Origin: JAWKIW01 sp046331175 | GTDB lineage: Bacteria > Actinomycetota > Acidimicrobiia > Acidimicrobiales > Acidimicrobilacustridaceae | NCBI GenBank assembly: GCA_046331175.1 | Contig: JAXLRI010000011.1 | Location: forward strand, 62,001-126,000 | Reading direction: 5' to 3' | DNA length: 64,000 bases | Part shown: piece after piece, positions 26,926 to 37,737 of the stretch | Layout of the letters: each line of letters begins with the position of its first letter | How positions within the stretch are numbered: the stretch's first letter is position 1 | Program-made: the position numbers and the translations under genes | Notes under the pieces: model-generated | Databases searched by the model: none | Told to the model about the DNA's origin: nothing | What the model saw: only the letters and a program-made list of their open reading frames with translations

Positions 26926-28332
26926 TCACCCGACGAGCGGACGACCTTCTGGGTTGCGGTAGAGGCGGTCACGGGACCGCAGGACGAGGGCGGCACCGAC
27001 GGTGGCGGGGCCGACCCGGCCGATGAACATCAGGCCGGTGAGCACCAGCTGGCCCGGATCGGAGTACGAGCCGGTCACCCCGGTCGACAGGCCGACCGTG
27101 CCGAGCGCCGACACCGCTTCGAAGGCCGTGGTCCCGAGGTCGTGGGAGTCGAACACGCCCAAGACGAACGTGGCCGCCACGGCGGCGCCGACGTAGAGCA
27201 GGGCGATGCTCAGCGCCTGGCGCTGGGCGCCGCTCGGGATCCGGCGCCCGAAGGCGTCGACGTCGCGCTCGCCACGCAGCTCGGACCAGATGACGAACCC
27301 GAGGAGGGCGAAGGTCGTGACCTTGAGACCGCCCGCCGCCGAGACGCTCCCCCCACCGATCAGCATGAGGCCCATCGTGAGCAGGAGCGTCGGCGAGCGG
27401 ACCTGGCTGTAGTCGACGGTGTTGAACCCGGCCGTACGTGGTGTGACCGAGCCGAACCAGGCGTTGGTGAGCTTGTCGAGCACCGACATGGGCCCCAGGG
27501 TGGCGGAGTTCGACCACTCGAGGGCCAAGAAGACGACCGTGCCGGACACCAGCAGCGCCAACGTGGTGGCCACCGTCATGCGGGTGTGCAGGGTCCAGCG
27601 CCGAGGCCGGCGCCAATCCGGGCCGAACAGCTCGCTCAGCACGGGGAAGCCGATCCCGCCGGCGATCACGAGCACCGACACCACGAGCAGCAGCGGCGGG
27701 TCGGCGTTGAACGACACCAGGTTGTCGGCGAACGGCGAGAACCCGGCGTTGTTGAACGCCGACACGGCGTGGAAGACCCCGTTCCAGGCGGCGCTGGCCA
27801 GGTCCTGGTGGTGGACCGCCCAGAACAGTGCGGTGAGCAGGACCGCGCCGACGGCTTCGAAGGCCAGGCTGAAGGCGACGATGCGGCGCACGAGCAGGCG
27901 GACCGACCCGAGGTCGAGGGCACCCGTCTCGGTCTGGGCCAGCAGGCGGCTGCGCAACCCCAGGCGGCGGCTCACGACGACGGCGAGCAGGGCGGCCAAG
28001 GTCGTGATGCCGAGGCCGCCCAGCTGGACGAGGCCGAGGATCACGACCTGGCCGAAGCCGCTCCAGGCCGTGCCGGTGTCGACCACCGCCAGGCCGGTCA
28101 CGCACAGCGCCGAGGTGGCGGTGAACAGCGCCGTGACCGGGCCGACGCTCTCGCCCGTGCCCGACGACCACGGCAGGGCGAGGAGGACCGCGCCCGCCAG
28201 GTTGGCGACGGCGAAGGCGAGCACGACGGTGCGGGCCGGGTGCCCGACGATGCGGGGGGTGCGCCGCGAGGGGGAGGTTCGGACCCTGGGGGTCCGCCGC
28301 GTCGACCGGGACGACCGGCGGGTGGCCCCCAT
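26926..28332 (-). CDS. ktrB: KtrB/TrkH-type potassium transporter subunit
   Basis: A 468-residue SKT-family K+ transporter with four M1-P-M2 units. The four filter-region motifs are visible as SALCVTGL, AFNNAGFS, TPRTAGFN and SALGTVGLS. A basic N-terminal tail of about 30 residues precedes the first helix. ATG 28332 was chosen; an extension upstream would translate a 15-nt tandem repeat into an Arg/Ser/Ala string and is unlikely. It is the first gene of a ktrB-ktrA operon. Confidence 0.9.
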   Translation of the reverse strand: MGATRRSSRSTRRTPRVRTSPSRRTPRIVGHPARTVVLAFAVANLAGAVLLALPWSSGTGESVGPVTALFTATSALCVTGLAVVDTGTAWSGFGQVVILGLVQLGGLGITTLAALLAVVVSRRLGLRSRLLAQTETGALDLGSVRLLVRRIVAFSLAFEAVGAVLLTALFWAVHHQDLASAAWNGVFHAVSAFNNAGFSPFADNLVSFNADPPLLLVVSVLVIAGGIGFPVLSELFGPDWRRPRRWTLHTRMTVATTLALLVSGTVVFLALEWSNSATLGPMSVLDKLTNAWFGSVTPRTAGFNTVDYSQVRSPTLLLTMGLMLIGGGSVSAAGGLKVTTFALLGFVIWSELRGERDVDAFGRRIPSGAQRQALSIALLYVGAAVAATFVLGVFDSHDLGTTAFEAVSALGTVGLSTGVTGSYSDPGQLVLTGLMFIGRVGPATVGAALVLRSRDRLYRNPEGRPLVG

Positions 28333-28756
28333 CGACGCCGTCACCCCCGCCCGGGACCGGCGAGACGCGGACGGGCGAGACGCGAACCGGCGAGACGCGG
28401 ACCGGCGAGACGCGGACGGCCGAGACGCGGACGGGCGAGACCGGGACCGGCGACCTGCCACCAGAGGCCCGCTTCGCCCGTCGCCACGGGCGCACGGTAC
28501 CGCGACCGGCGGGCCCACCCCCGGCGCAGGCGGCACCGATCCCTGCCGCCACCGGCGGCCGTTGGTCGAGCACGATTCGGCGTCGGCGACGGTGGGCCGT
28601 CCCCCTCGGCGCCGATCCGGGGCTCAGGTCGGCTGCGAACGGACCGATAGTGCTGGGAGGGGCCGCGCCGGCAGGATCGGGCGGCGGCTCCTCGTCACCG
28701 CTCGCTCCGGTCGGTCGGCCGGCCGGAACGTCGCTCCTCCGAGGTCGCCCGCCACC
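28333..28756. other. Intergenic region, 424 nt, between divergent genes
   Basis: It contains the 15-nt repeat tract near the ktrB start and otherwise nothing I can support. Both promoters must lie here. Confidence 0.6.
28353..28457. repeat. Seven 15-nt tandem repeats upstream of ktrB
   Basis: Units of the type CGGACCGGCGAGACG follow each other without gaps, differing at two or three positions. The tract starts 21 nt upstream of the ktrB start codon and would be in the 5' leader. Confidence 0.8.
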
Positions 28757-29278
28757 GTGTTCGCCACCGTCGAGTGTGAGGCCGCCGTGTTCGGCTGCCG
28801 GACCGTCCAGCCCGAGCTGGCGATCCGCATCCCGTCCGTGCTGGCCCTGCCGGGCGCCGACCACGTCCTGGAGGCGTTGCCCGCCGACCGCTGGGCGCTG
28901 CTGGCCGACGGCGATCACGTCGAGCTGACCGCAGCCTTCGCCGACGCCGCCCTGCCCACCCCTCCCCTGGTGGTCGGCGCCGCCGACGGGGCCATCCACA
29001 CGAGCATCGACTACGAGCGGGCGGCCGAAGCCCTGGGCGCCGACCCCCACGTGTGCCTCGCCTTCGAGGACACCGAGGTCGGCGTGGCCGCCGCCCGGTC
29101 GGCCGGGCTGCAGGTGGTCGGGGTGGCCCCCGGCGAGATCGATCCGCGCTCGCTGGCCGCCGCCGACTTCGTCGTGCCGACGCTGCTGTCGGTGCGGGTG
29201 CTCGGCACCCACCCGTTCGTGGTCCTCGAGGTCGACGCCATCCCCGACGTCGGCACCGGCGCCGCCCGCCGCCGCTGA
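28757..29278 (+). CDS. HAD-superfamily-like protein lacking catalytic motifs
   Basis: A 173-residue protein. Its second half matches the end of a HAD-IA phosphatase: AAEALGADPHVCLAFEDTEVGVAAARSAGLQVVGVAP contains motif IV (FEDT) and the family's typical AA..AG stretch. The middle segment (PADRWALLADGDHVELTAAFADAALPTPPLVVGA) looks like the family's motif II/III region, but the Ser/Thr of motif II and the Lys of motif III are not evident. The N-terminus (VFATVECEAAVFG) replaces the DxDGT nucleophile motif and no cap domain is present. It is therefore a shortened, probably non-catalytic HAD relative. It is convergent with nurA. A decayed remnant or a binding protein are both possible. Confidence 0.65.
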   Translation: MFATVECEAAVFGCRTVQPELAIRIPSVLALPGADHVLEALPADRWALLADGDHVELTAAFADAALPTPPLVVGAADGAIHTSIDYERAAEALGADPHVCLAFEDTEVGVAAARSAGLQVVGVAPGEIDPRSLAAADFVVPTLLSVRVLGTHPFVVLEVDAIPDVGTGAARRR

Positions 29279-29309
29279 CCACCGGCCCACGACCCCGCCC
29301 ACCCGGGCC

Positions 29310-29353
29310 GTGTGCGTTCACCATCACGCGCTTGCGTGACCGGGAACGCACAC
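29310..29353. terminator. Hairpin family 2 between convergent genes
   Basis: GTGTGCGTTC pairs perfectly with GAACGCACAC, and an inner TCACGC pairs with GCGTGA around a 4-nt loop. It lies 31 nt after the HAD-like stop codon and 70 nt from the nurA stop. The sequence resembles the hairpin at 58062. Confidence 0.65.
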
Positions 29354-29423
29354 CGGGACGGAGGGCGGCCGCGGTGGTCGGTCAGGCGGTGGCCGGTCAG
29401 GCTGCGGCGGCGGGCCGGGGCGG

Positions 29424-30536
29424 TCAGGCGGCCGAGCGGGCGGCGGCCTCGCGCAGGGCCCGGTAGAGCAGGGCTGGGTCGCCGAGCCGGCGGCGCAGGT
29501 CGCGCTCGAGGCCGCCGACCGGCACCAGGTTCTGCGGGGCGCGCGGGTCCTTCTGGGGGACCGAGGCGAAGCGGGGCAGGGCCCGGGCGAGACCGTCGGC
29601 GAGGGCGGCGGCCTCGGCCACCGGCCGGTCGGCCCGCAGCTCGAGGCGGACGATGCCGGCCCAGCCGTGGTCGACCGTGCACGGCAGCCGCAGGTACCAG
29701 GACCACCGGTTGCGGACCGAGCCGAGCAGGAGCAGCGGCGTACGCTGGCCCACGCCCAGGCGGGCCACCGTCTCGCGCACCACCGGCGGGCCGTAGGCGC
29801 TGCGGTGGGTCTTCACGAAGCCGACCAGGCCGGCCTCGTCGTGACCGTCGCGCAGCGGGCCGTCGACCACCACGAGGGGCGCGTCGCCGCGGTGGGCGGC
29901 GGCCACCGCCACCTCGAGGCGGGCCATCCGCGCCTGCAGCAGCAGGGTGAGGTCGCGGGGTTCGTGGGCGGCGGCGACCTCGACGCCGAACGGGCCGTGC
30001 CGGGTGACGATCGGCTCGGCGCCGTCGGCGGCGCACAGCAGGCTGCGCTTGACCTCGGCCCCCACGAGGCGCGCCTGGCCGTCGCAGCACACCACCCCGG
30101 CGGCGTAGGACGCGCACAGCCCCTGGTGCACCTCGTCGGCACCGGTGATCCACACGGTGGCCTCGACGCGGCGCACCCCGTCGACGAACAGCAGCCGATC
30201 GGGCGCGGCGACGGTGGGGGCCGGGTCGAGCGGGCGCCAGCCCTCGGGGCCGACCTCGGCGAAGGCGTCGACCTCGGAGGTGGACTCGGCGAGCAGGGCC
30301 TCCTCGTCCGACGGCGCGCCGTACTCGGGCGCCCAGGACTCGACGGCGAAGCGCATGCGGGGCGCCGCCGGTGCCGGGCCCGCCAGCGACGGCGGCCGAG
30401 GACCACCCGAACCCGTCGCACCGGACGGTCCACCCGAACCCGACGCACCGGACGCACCGGACGCGGCGGACGGTCCACCCGCACCCGACGCACCGGCCGA
30501 CGAGGCCGGACCGGACGGTCCCGGCGAGCCGCTCAC
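29424..30536 (-). CDS. nurA: NurA-type 5'-3' nuclease
   Basis: A 370-residue protein with a NurA nuclease core. The first motif is LLFVDGVRR (Asp119). The second is MARLEVAVA (Glu208) followed by PLVVVDGPLRD (Asp225). The CTVDHGWAG histidine (His290) and the C-terminal DPRAPQNLVPVGGLERDL block also fit the family. In archaea NurA degrades 5' strands with the HerA motor. Start: GTG 30536 overlaps the sbcC stop (GTGA). It adds a 60-residue Gly/Ser/Pro tail built from short repeats, and ATG 30356 would give a 310-residue core. Being last in a herA-sbcD-sbcC-nurA order strongly supports the identification. Confidence 0.82.
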   Translation of the reverse strand: MSGSPGPSGPASSAGASGAGGPSAASGASGASGSGGPSGATGSGGPRPPSLAGPAPAAPRMRFAVESWAPEYGAPSDEEALLAESTSEVDAFAEVGPEGWRPLDPAPTVAAPDRLLFVDGVRRVEATVWITGADEVHQGLCASYAAGVVCCDGQARLVGAEVKRSLLCAADGAEPIVTRHGPFGVEVAAAHEPRDLTLLLQARMARLEVAVAAAHRGDAPLVVVDGPLRDGHDEAGLVGFVKTHRSAYGPPVVRETVARLGVGQRTPLLLLGSVRNRWSWYLRLPCTVDHGWAGIVRLELRADRPVAEAAALADGLARALPRFASVPQKDPRAPQNLVPVGGLERDLRRRLGDPALLYRALREAAARSAA

Positions 30537-32938
30537 GCCTCGGCCCTCGTCACCAGCGAGGTGGCCCCGACCTTGGTGACCTCGAAGCGCACCGGCATGC
30601 GCTCGGCCAGCTCGCGCACGTGGGTGACCACGCCCACCAGCCGACCCGTGGCGCCGAGCTCTTCGAGGGCGTCGGCCACGGTGTCGAGGGTGTCGGCGTC
30701 GAGGGTGCCGAACCCCTCGTCGAGGAACACCGACTCGAGCCGCACGTCGCCGGTGGCGGCCAGCTGGGCGATCTGGTCGGCCAGCGCCAGGGCGAGGGCC
30801 AGCGAGGTGAGGAAGGTCTCGCCGCCCGACAGCGTGCGCACCGACCGGACGGCGTCGGCGTTGCGGTGGTCGACGACGCAGAAGGCGGCCTTGTCGTCGA
30901 TGGTGAGCGAGTAGGCCCCCTCGGACAGCGTCTGCAGCAGCCCGGTGGCCCCCTCGACCAGCCGCTGGAGGGCCTCGTCGACGACCCACCGGCGGAAGTG
31001 GGCGGCGTCGAGGTGGCGGCCGAGGGCGGCGGCGACCTGCTCGTCGGTGCGCAGCCCGGCCAGCTCGGCCTCGCGCTCGGCCTTGAAGCGAAGGTTCTCG
31101 TCGATGCTGCGGACGTCGGCCTCCCGCTCGGCGATCTCGCGCACCACGGCGTCGCGCAGGGGTCCGCCGGCGGCGTCGATGCCGGCGGCGGCCACCTCGT
31201 CCTGCAGGGCGCGCTCGAGGGCGGTCCGCTCGTCGCGCGCCGCCCGCGCCGTGGCCCGGGCCTCGGAGGCGGCGGCCACCGCGACCGGCTGTTCGGCGAC
31301 GGCCCACGCCGCCAGGGCCTCCCAGTCGGCCGCCAGGTCGACCCGGCCCGGCACGGGCGCGCCCAGCGGCGCCAGCGCGTCGCGGGCAGCGTCGAACGCG
31401 CCCCGGGCGTCGCGCTCGGCCGTCTCGGCGGCGCGCACGGCCGCATCGGCGGCGCGTGCCGCCTTCCGGGCGGCGGCGTCGGCGGCCCGGGCGTCGACGA
31501 GGTCGCGCTCGGCGGCCTCGATGCCGGCCAGGGCGGCGTCGACCTCGGCCGCCATCGGCCCGTCGGCCAGCCGGGCGTCGAGGTCGGCGACGGCGTCGCG
31601 GATCTGGTCGAGCAGGTCCTGGTAGCGGTCGGCGGTGCGGCGGGCGGCGGAAGCCGCCTCGGCGGCGTCGTGGCGGACCCGCTCGGCCTGGTCGACGGCG
31701 CCGGCGAGGAACCGGAGGTCGGCGACCTGGTGCTCGGGCGCGACGAGGACGTCCTGGCCGCATACCGGGCACGGCTCGCCGACCACCAGGGCGGCGGCCA
31801 GCTCGCGGGCGCGGTCGGCGGTGCGGGCGGCCTCGAGGGCGGCGGCCGCCTCGGCGTGGGCGGCGACGGCGGAGCCCAGCGCCGCCTCGGCGGCGTCGGC
31901 CTCGACCACGGCGGCGGCCAGCTTGTCGGTGCCGGTGGCGATGCGATCGGCCTGGCGGGCCCGCTCGTCGAGGTCGCGCGCCCGCGCCTCGAGGTCGGCT
32001 CGCGAGCCGGCGGCGGCCACCCCCGCCTCGGCCACCGCCACCGCGGCCGCCGCCTGCTCCTCGGCGGATCGGGCGAGGTCGGCCTCGTCCTCGGCCCGTC
32101 GCCGGCGCTCGCCGATGTCGGCCACGCCCTCGGGCACGACGACGGCGACCAGGGCGGCCGCCCGCTGCTCGGCGGCGTCGGCCTCGGCGGTGGCGACGTC
32201 TTCGGCCTCGGCCAGGTCGAGGCGGCGGGGCTCGGCTTCGTCGATGCGGGCCAGCAGTGCGGTGGCCAGGTCGAGGGCGGCGACCAGCTCGGCCCGCGTG
32301 GCCTCGGTGAGGTCGCCCAGGTCGGCCAGCTGGTCGTCGAGCACCTCGGCCTTGGCCCGCGCCGCCTGGGCCCGGACCCGCGCCGCGCTGGCCATCTGCT
32401 CGTAGAGGCCGAGCCCGAGGAGCTCGACGAGCAGGCCCTGGCGCTCGGCCGGCTTGTCGTGCAGGAACCGGGCGAACTCGCCCTGGGGCAGCACCACGCA
32501 GGTGGTGAAGTGCTCGTAGCCGAGGCCGAGCAGGCGGGTGACCTCGGCGGTGAGCTCGTCGGCGGTGCCGGCCACCACCTCGCCCTCGTCGGCGCCCGCC
32601 ACCGGCAGCCGCTCGAGGCGGGCCTCCTTGGTGGTGGCCGCGGTCGCCGCCCCCCGCCGCCGGACGACCCGCACCGCCCGCCAGTGCTCGTCGCCGACGG
32701 CGAAGTCGAGCAGGACCCGGGCCTCGACGGCGCCCTGGGTGATGACCGGGGCCACCACGCCCTTGTGCCCGTAGCGGGGCACGATCCCGTAGAGGGCGAA
32801 GCACAGGGCGTCGATGACGCTGGACTTGCCGGCCCCGGTGCTGCCGACGAGCGCGAAGAGGTCGACCCCGGAGAAGTCGACCTCGGTGGGGTCGCGGAAC
32901 GGGGCGAACCCCTCGACCTGCAGCCGCTCAGGACGCAT
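30533..32938 (-). CDS. sbcC: SbcC/Rad50 ATPase
   Basis: An 801-residue SMC-like ATPase that pairs with SbcD in DNA-end processing. Walker A is GSTGAGKSS near residue 36. Two long Ala/Glu-rich coiled coils flank the zinc hook EPCPVCGQ at about residue 390. The signature is TLSGGETFLTSLALALALAD and Walker B is VFLDEGFGTLD. The protein is about three quarters the length of E. coli SbcC, so the coiled-coil arms are short. Its ATG lies inside the end of sbcD (11-nt overlap), and its stop overlaps nurA, so the whole cluster is translationally coupled. Confidence 0.92.
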   Translation of the reverse strand: MRPERLQVEGFAPFRDPTEVDFSGVDLFALVGSTGAGKSSVIDALCFALYGIVPRYGHKGVVAPVITQGAVEARVLLDFAVGDEHWRAVRVVRRRGAATAATTKEARLERLPVAGADEGEVVAGTADELTAEVTRLLGLGYEHFTTCVVLPQGEFARFLHDKPAERQGLLVELLGLGLYEQMASAARVRAQAARAKAEVLDDQLADLGDLTEATRAELVAALDLATALLARIDEAEPRRLDLAEAEDVATAEADAAEQRAAALVAVVVPEGVADIGERRRRAEDEADLARSAEEQAAAAVAVAEAGVAAAGSRADLEARARDLDERARQADRIATGTDKLAAAVVEADAAEAALGSAVAAHAEAAAALEAARTADRARELAAALVVGEPCPVCGQDVLVAPEHQVADLRFLAGAVDQAERVRHDAAEAASAARRTADRYQDLLDQIRDAVADLDARLADGPMAAEVDAALAGIEAAERDLVDARAADAAARKAARAADAAVRAAETAERDARGAFDAARDALAPLGAPVPGRVDLAADWEALAAWAVAEQPVAVAAASEARATARAARDERTALERALQDEVAAAGIDAAGGPLRDAVVREIAEREADVRSIDENLRFKAEREAELAGLRTDEQVAAALGRHLDAAHFRRWVVDEALQRLVEGATGLLQTLSEGAYSLTIDDKAAFCVVDHRNADAVRSVRTLSGGETFLTSLALALALADQIAQLAATGDVRLESVFLDEGFGTLDADTLDTVADALEELGATGRLVGVVTHVRELAERMPVRFEVTKVGATSLVTRAEA

Positions 32939-34370
32939 CGGCGTCCCCGTCGTCGTCGGCCGGACCGTCGTCGGCCGGACCGTCGTCGGCCTGCCCGTCG
33001 TCGGCCCCGGCCGTGGTCCGGGCCTCGACGGCGGCGAGCGAGGCCGCCAGCGCGTCGGCCAGCCCGTCGTCGGCCGCGGCCTCGTCGGCGGGAACCACGT
33101 CGGCCGCGGTCTCGTCGTCCGCTCCGCCGTCGTCGACCTTGGCCCGTCGGCGGCGGCCGCGCGGCGCGCCCGTCGCCTCGGGCTCGGCCACGCCGCCGGC
33201 GGTGGCGGCGTCGAGCAGCTCGTCGAACAGGGCGACCAGCCGCTCGTCGTCGACGCCCTCGTCGGCCAGGTACTCGCCGAACAGCTCGCGCGGCGACCGA
33301 CCGAGGCGGGTGGGACCGTCGTCGCCCCGACCGGATCGATCGGCGGGCTCGGCCTCGGGCGGCTCGAGCCGCACGTCGACGGCACCGGGGAACAGCTCGC
33401 GCACCTCGTCGCCGATGCCGACCCGCACCGGCTCTCGCACGACGACCCGCAGGAGGTCGTCGTCGTCGACCAACCCGGCCTCGGCCAGCGCCGCCAGCTC
33501 GGCGACGGTGCCGGCCACCGTGCGGAACCGCCGGCCCGAGGCCAGGGCCACGGTCTCGACCCGCGCCGGGCGGCCGGGATCGGCGTCGACCACCAGCACG
33601 GCCTTGGTGTCGGCCTCCTCGCCGAAGTCCATGGTGAGCGGCGACCCGGGGTACCAGATGGGGCACGGGCCCGCGACCTGCTGGGTGCGGTGCAGGTGGC
33701 CGAGGGCGACGTAGTGGGCGGTGGCGGGGAAGGCCACCGGCGACACGGCGTAGTCGAAGATGGTGTGGGCCGAGCGCTCGCCGCCGCCGAGCACGCCGCC
33801 GTCGACGTGCAGGTGGGCGGCCACCACGTGCACGGCGTCGGGCGTGTCGGCGAAGCCGGCGGTGAGGGCGGCGAGCAGCTGGCCGACCCGGGCGTTGTAG
33901 CGGCCACCGGCCTCGGCGGCGTCGAGCTCGAGCAGGTCGGCGGCGTGCACCACGTACCGCTGCGACAGGAACGGCACCAGCGCGACCTCGAGCGGGACCC
34001 CGCCCACGTCGAGGCGGAGCACACCGCCGTCGGCGGGCGGCCGGAACCCCGAGGCCACGTGCACGTTGGTGAGGTCGAGCACGGGCGACACCGCCCCGAG
34101 CCGCCGGGGGTTGTCGTGGTTGCCGGTGACGACGACGACCGGCCGCTCGCCGTGGTGGGAGAGGTCGAGCAGCGCCTGGTAGGCGATCTGCTCGGACTCG
34201 GGCGACGGGGCCGCGGTGTCGAACACGTCGCCGACCACCAGCACCACGTCGACGTCGTGCTGGTCGGCGACGCCGGCGATCTCGGCGAGGACCGCCCGGT
34301 GCTCGTCGGCCCGCGACCGCCCGCGCACCGCCTTGCCGAGGTGCCAGTCGGCCGTGTGCAGCAGCTTCAC
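32928..34370 (-). CDS. sbcD: SbcD/Mre11 nuclease
   Basis: A 480-residue metallophosphoesterase nuclease. The phosphoesterase motifs run DWHLG (10), GDVFD (47), TGNHDNPRRLG (about 82), AAHLHVDGG and ALGHLHRTQ, then the capping domain. The last 110 residues are not conserved: an Arg-rich stretch (RGRRRRAKV) and an acidic low-complexity tail of Asp/Ala/Gly units (DDGPA) encoded by a 15-nt repeat at 32952-33008. The GTG start at 34370 lies 31 nt after herA. It forms the nuclease core with SbcC. Confidence 0.92.
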   Translation of the reverse strand: MKLLHTADWHLGKAVRGRSRADEHRAVLAEIAGVADQHDVDVVLVVGDVFDTAAPSPESEQIAYQALLDLSHHGERPVVVVTGNHDNPRRLGAVSPVLDLTNVHVASGFRPPADGGVLRLDVGGVPLEVALVPFLSQRYVVHAADLLELDAAEAGGRYNARVGQLLAALTAGFADTPDAVHVVAAHLHVDGGVLGGGERSAHTIFDYAVSPVAFPATAHYVALGHLHRTQQVAGPCPIWYPGSPLTMDFGEEADTKAVLVVDADPGRPARVETVALASGRRFRTVAGTVAELAALAEAGLVDDDDLLRVVVREPVRVGIGDEVRELFPGAVDVRLEPPEAEPADRSGRGDDGPTRLGRSPRELFGEYLADEGVDDERLVALFDELLDAATAGGVAEPEATGAPRGRRRRAKVDDGGADDETAADVVPADEAAADDGLADALAASLAAVEARTTAGADDGQADDGPADDGPADDDGDADAS

Positions 34371-34401
34371 GGCCGGGCTCCGCTCGCCGGCGACGCGTGG
34401 C

Positions 34402-36186
<1,785 letters not shown>

Positions 36187-36193
36187 CGTCGAC

Positions 36194-36199
36194 ACCCTA
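36194..36199 (-). promoter_or_regulatory. -10 element of the herA-sbcD-sbcC-nurA operon
   Basis: TAGGGT on the minus strand, 7 nt before ATG 36186. No other promoter is evident before the end of nurA. Confidence 0.55.
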
Positions 36200-36218
36200 C
36201 CGATCCGGTGTGACGCGG

Positions 36219-36243
36219 CCGGAGGGCCCGAAGGGCCCTCCGG
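36219..36243 (-). terminator. Perfect hairpin between the CAP gene and herA
   Basis: CCGGAGGGCCC and GGGCCCTCCGG form an 11-bp stem with a 3-nt loop (GAA). It isolates the herA promoter from the upstream CAP-domain gene on the same strand. Confidence 0.65.
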
Positions 36244-36326
36244 CGCTCCCCGGGTCCGGGCGGCGGACCGGACCGCAGGAGAGCGAGGTCAGCAGCGGTC
36301 GCGCACCGGGCCGCGCACCGGGCCGC

Positions 36327-37451
36327 TCACCGGGCTGCCGACCGGGGTGCCGCCGACGAGGGCGCCGGTGGCAGCGAGGCCACGTCGAGGGCCTCGACCG
36401 GGCGACGCCACACCGCCAGGCCCCAACCGACCAGCACCAGGGCGGCGAACAGGGCCAGCGCCGTGGCGGAGCCGGTGAGCGAGGCGGCGAAGGAGGCGTC
36501 GGTCCAGGTCACCGCGGCCGGCACCGCCTCGGGCGACCCCGACCCGGTGACGGCAGCCGGGTCCGGCGTGGCGTCGAGGTGCAGGCGGCTCGCCGAGGTC
36601 GACTCGCCGGTCGAGGCCGACGGGTCGGTGGGGACGGTGGCCGGCGCCGGGTCCGCGGCCGTCGGGGCCGCGGTGGTCGGCGTGGTGGCCGGCGGCGCGG
36701 TGGTCGGCGTGGTCACCGGCGCCGTCGCGGTCGGGGCGGCCGGCGAGGCGACCGGCGGGGGCGTCGTGGTGGCGGGCGCCGCCGGCGACGGGGCGCTGGG
36801 CGTGCTCGGGGCGGCCGGCGAGGTCGTCACGGTCGGCGAGTAGCCGAGGAAGCGCTCGGTGACCCACAGCACGTCACGACCCAGGCGGTCCTTGGTCCAC
36901 ACCACGCCGACGCCGACCTTGGTGAAGGCGCCGTTCACGATGTTGGCGTAGTGACCGGGGCTGGCCAGCAGCGCCGCGCTCACGGGCGAGGCCGACGGCC
37001 CGGTGCCGACGTTCTCGCCGAGGGTCGTCCAGGGCTGGCCGGCGCCGGCGGCGAGGTTCTGGTCGTGGGAGATGGTCCCGGCGGCCGCCATGCTGGAGGA
37101 CCAGCGACGGGCCGACGCCGTCAGCTGGCCGTCGACCGACAGCGGCGGCAGGCCGCGGGCGGCGCGGGCGGCGTTGGCGTCGGCGACGAAGACCTGCTCG
37201 TCGGGGGCGACGTCGGTCGGGCCGGCGACGGCCGCGATGGACACGACCGTGGCGACGGCGGGGGCCGCCAGCGGCGCGGCCTCGGCGACGGGGACGGCCG
37301 CCGGCGCACCCAGCGCCAGCAGCGCGGCGATCGCCAGGGCGGCCAGCCCGCCGGTCCGGCGGGCGGCCGCTCCGTGGCGGTGGGGACCCCGTCGATCTCG
37401 TCGGTTCCCTCGGCGGTCCGCTTCGTGGAGGTGGTGCTCGGTGGCGCGCAT
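36327..37451 (-). CDS. CAP/SCP-like secreted domain protein with C-terminal membrane anchor
   Basis: A 374-residue envelope protein. A basic N-terminus and signal-anchor stretch (LAALAIAALLALGAPAAVPVAEA) are followed by a bacterial CAP domain. That domain contains ANAARAARGLPPLSVDGQL, MAAAGTISHDQNL, GENVGTG and SPGHYANIVNGAFTKVGVGVVW. A long Thr/Pro/Ala-rich segment (about 110 residues) looks like a wall-spanning linker, and a final helix (ALALFAALVLVGWGLAVW) with a basic tail anchors it. The active residues of CAP proteins vary, so the role, whether protease-like or lipid-binding, is open. Confidence 0.8.
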   Translation of the reverse strand: MRATEHHLHEADRRGNRRDRRGPHRHGAAARRTGGLAALAIAALLALGAPAAVPVAEAAPLAAPAVATVVSIAAVAGPTDVAPDEQVFVADANAARAARGLPPLSVDGQLTASARRWSSSMAAAGTISHDQNLAAGAGQPWTTLGENVGTGPSASPVSAALLASPGHYANIVNGAFTKVGVGVVWTKDRLGRDVLWVTERFLGYSPTVTTSPAAPSTPSAPSPAAPATTTPPPVASPAAPTATAPVTTPTTAPPATTPTTAAPTAADPAPATVPTDPSASTGESTSASRLHLDATPDPAAVTGSGSPEAVPAAVTWTDASFAASLTGSATALALFAALVLVGWGLAVWRRPVEALDVASLPPAPSSAAPRSAAR

Positions 37452-37725
37452 GGCGGCCTCGATCCCTCGGGCCGGGCCCCGCCGCCCCGACCGTCCCGCC
37501 GCTTCGGTGCTCCCGCATCCCGCCTTCACCTCGGTGATCGACCGGTCGGGCCGGCGCGCCGCAGGGGCGGCGGGCACCGCCGCGGCTGCGAACGTCATGC
37601 ACCGCCGGGACCGAGGTCCCGATCTGGGAGACATCCGGCACGCGGGTCGCCGCGGGGCGGCGCGGGCGGGCCCGCCGAGGTGACCGACGGCACGGAAACG
37701 AGCGCGCACGGCGTGGGTGCTTCGC

Positions 37726-37731
37726 TACCCT
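37726..37731 (+). promoter_or_regulatory. -10 element of a leaderless gene
   Basis: TACCCT lies 6 nt before ATG 37738 and decides that start over the upstream in-frame ATG-like codon at 37717. Confidence 0.5.
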
Positions 37732-37737
37732 CTGCCC

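Noticed and set aside
28457..28756. A plus-strand extension of the HAD-like gene to include the missing catalytic motif
   Set aside because: The upstream frame is Arg/Ala/Gly-rich with no DxDGT motif, so an upstream start does not supply the missing nucleophile.
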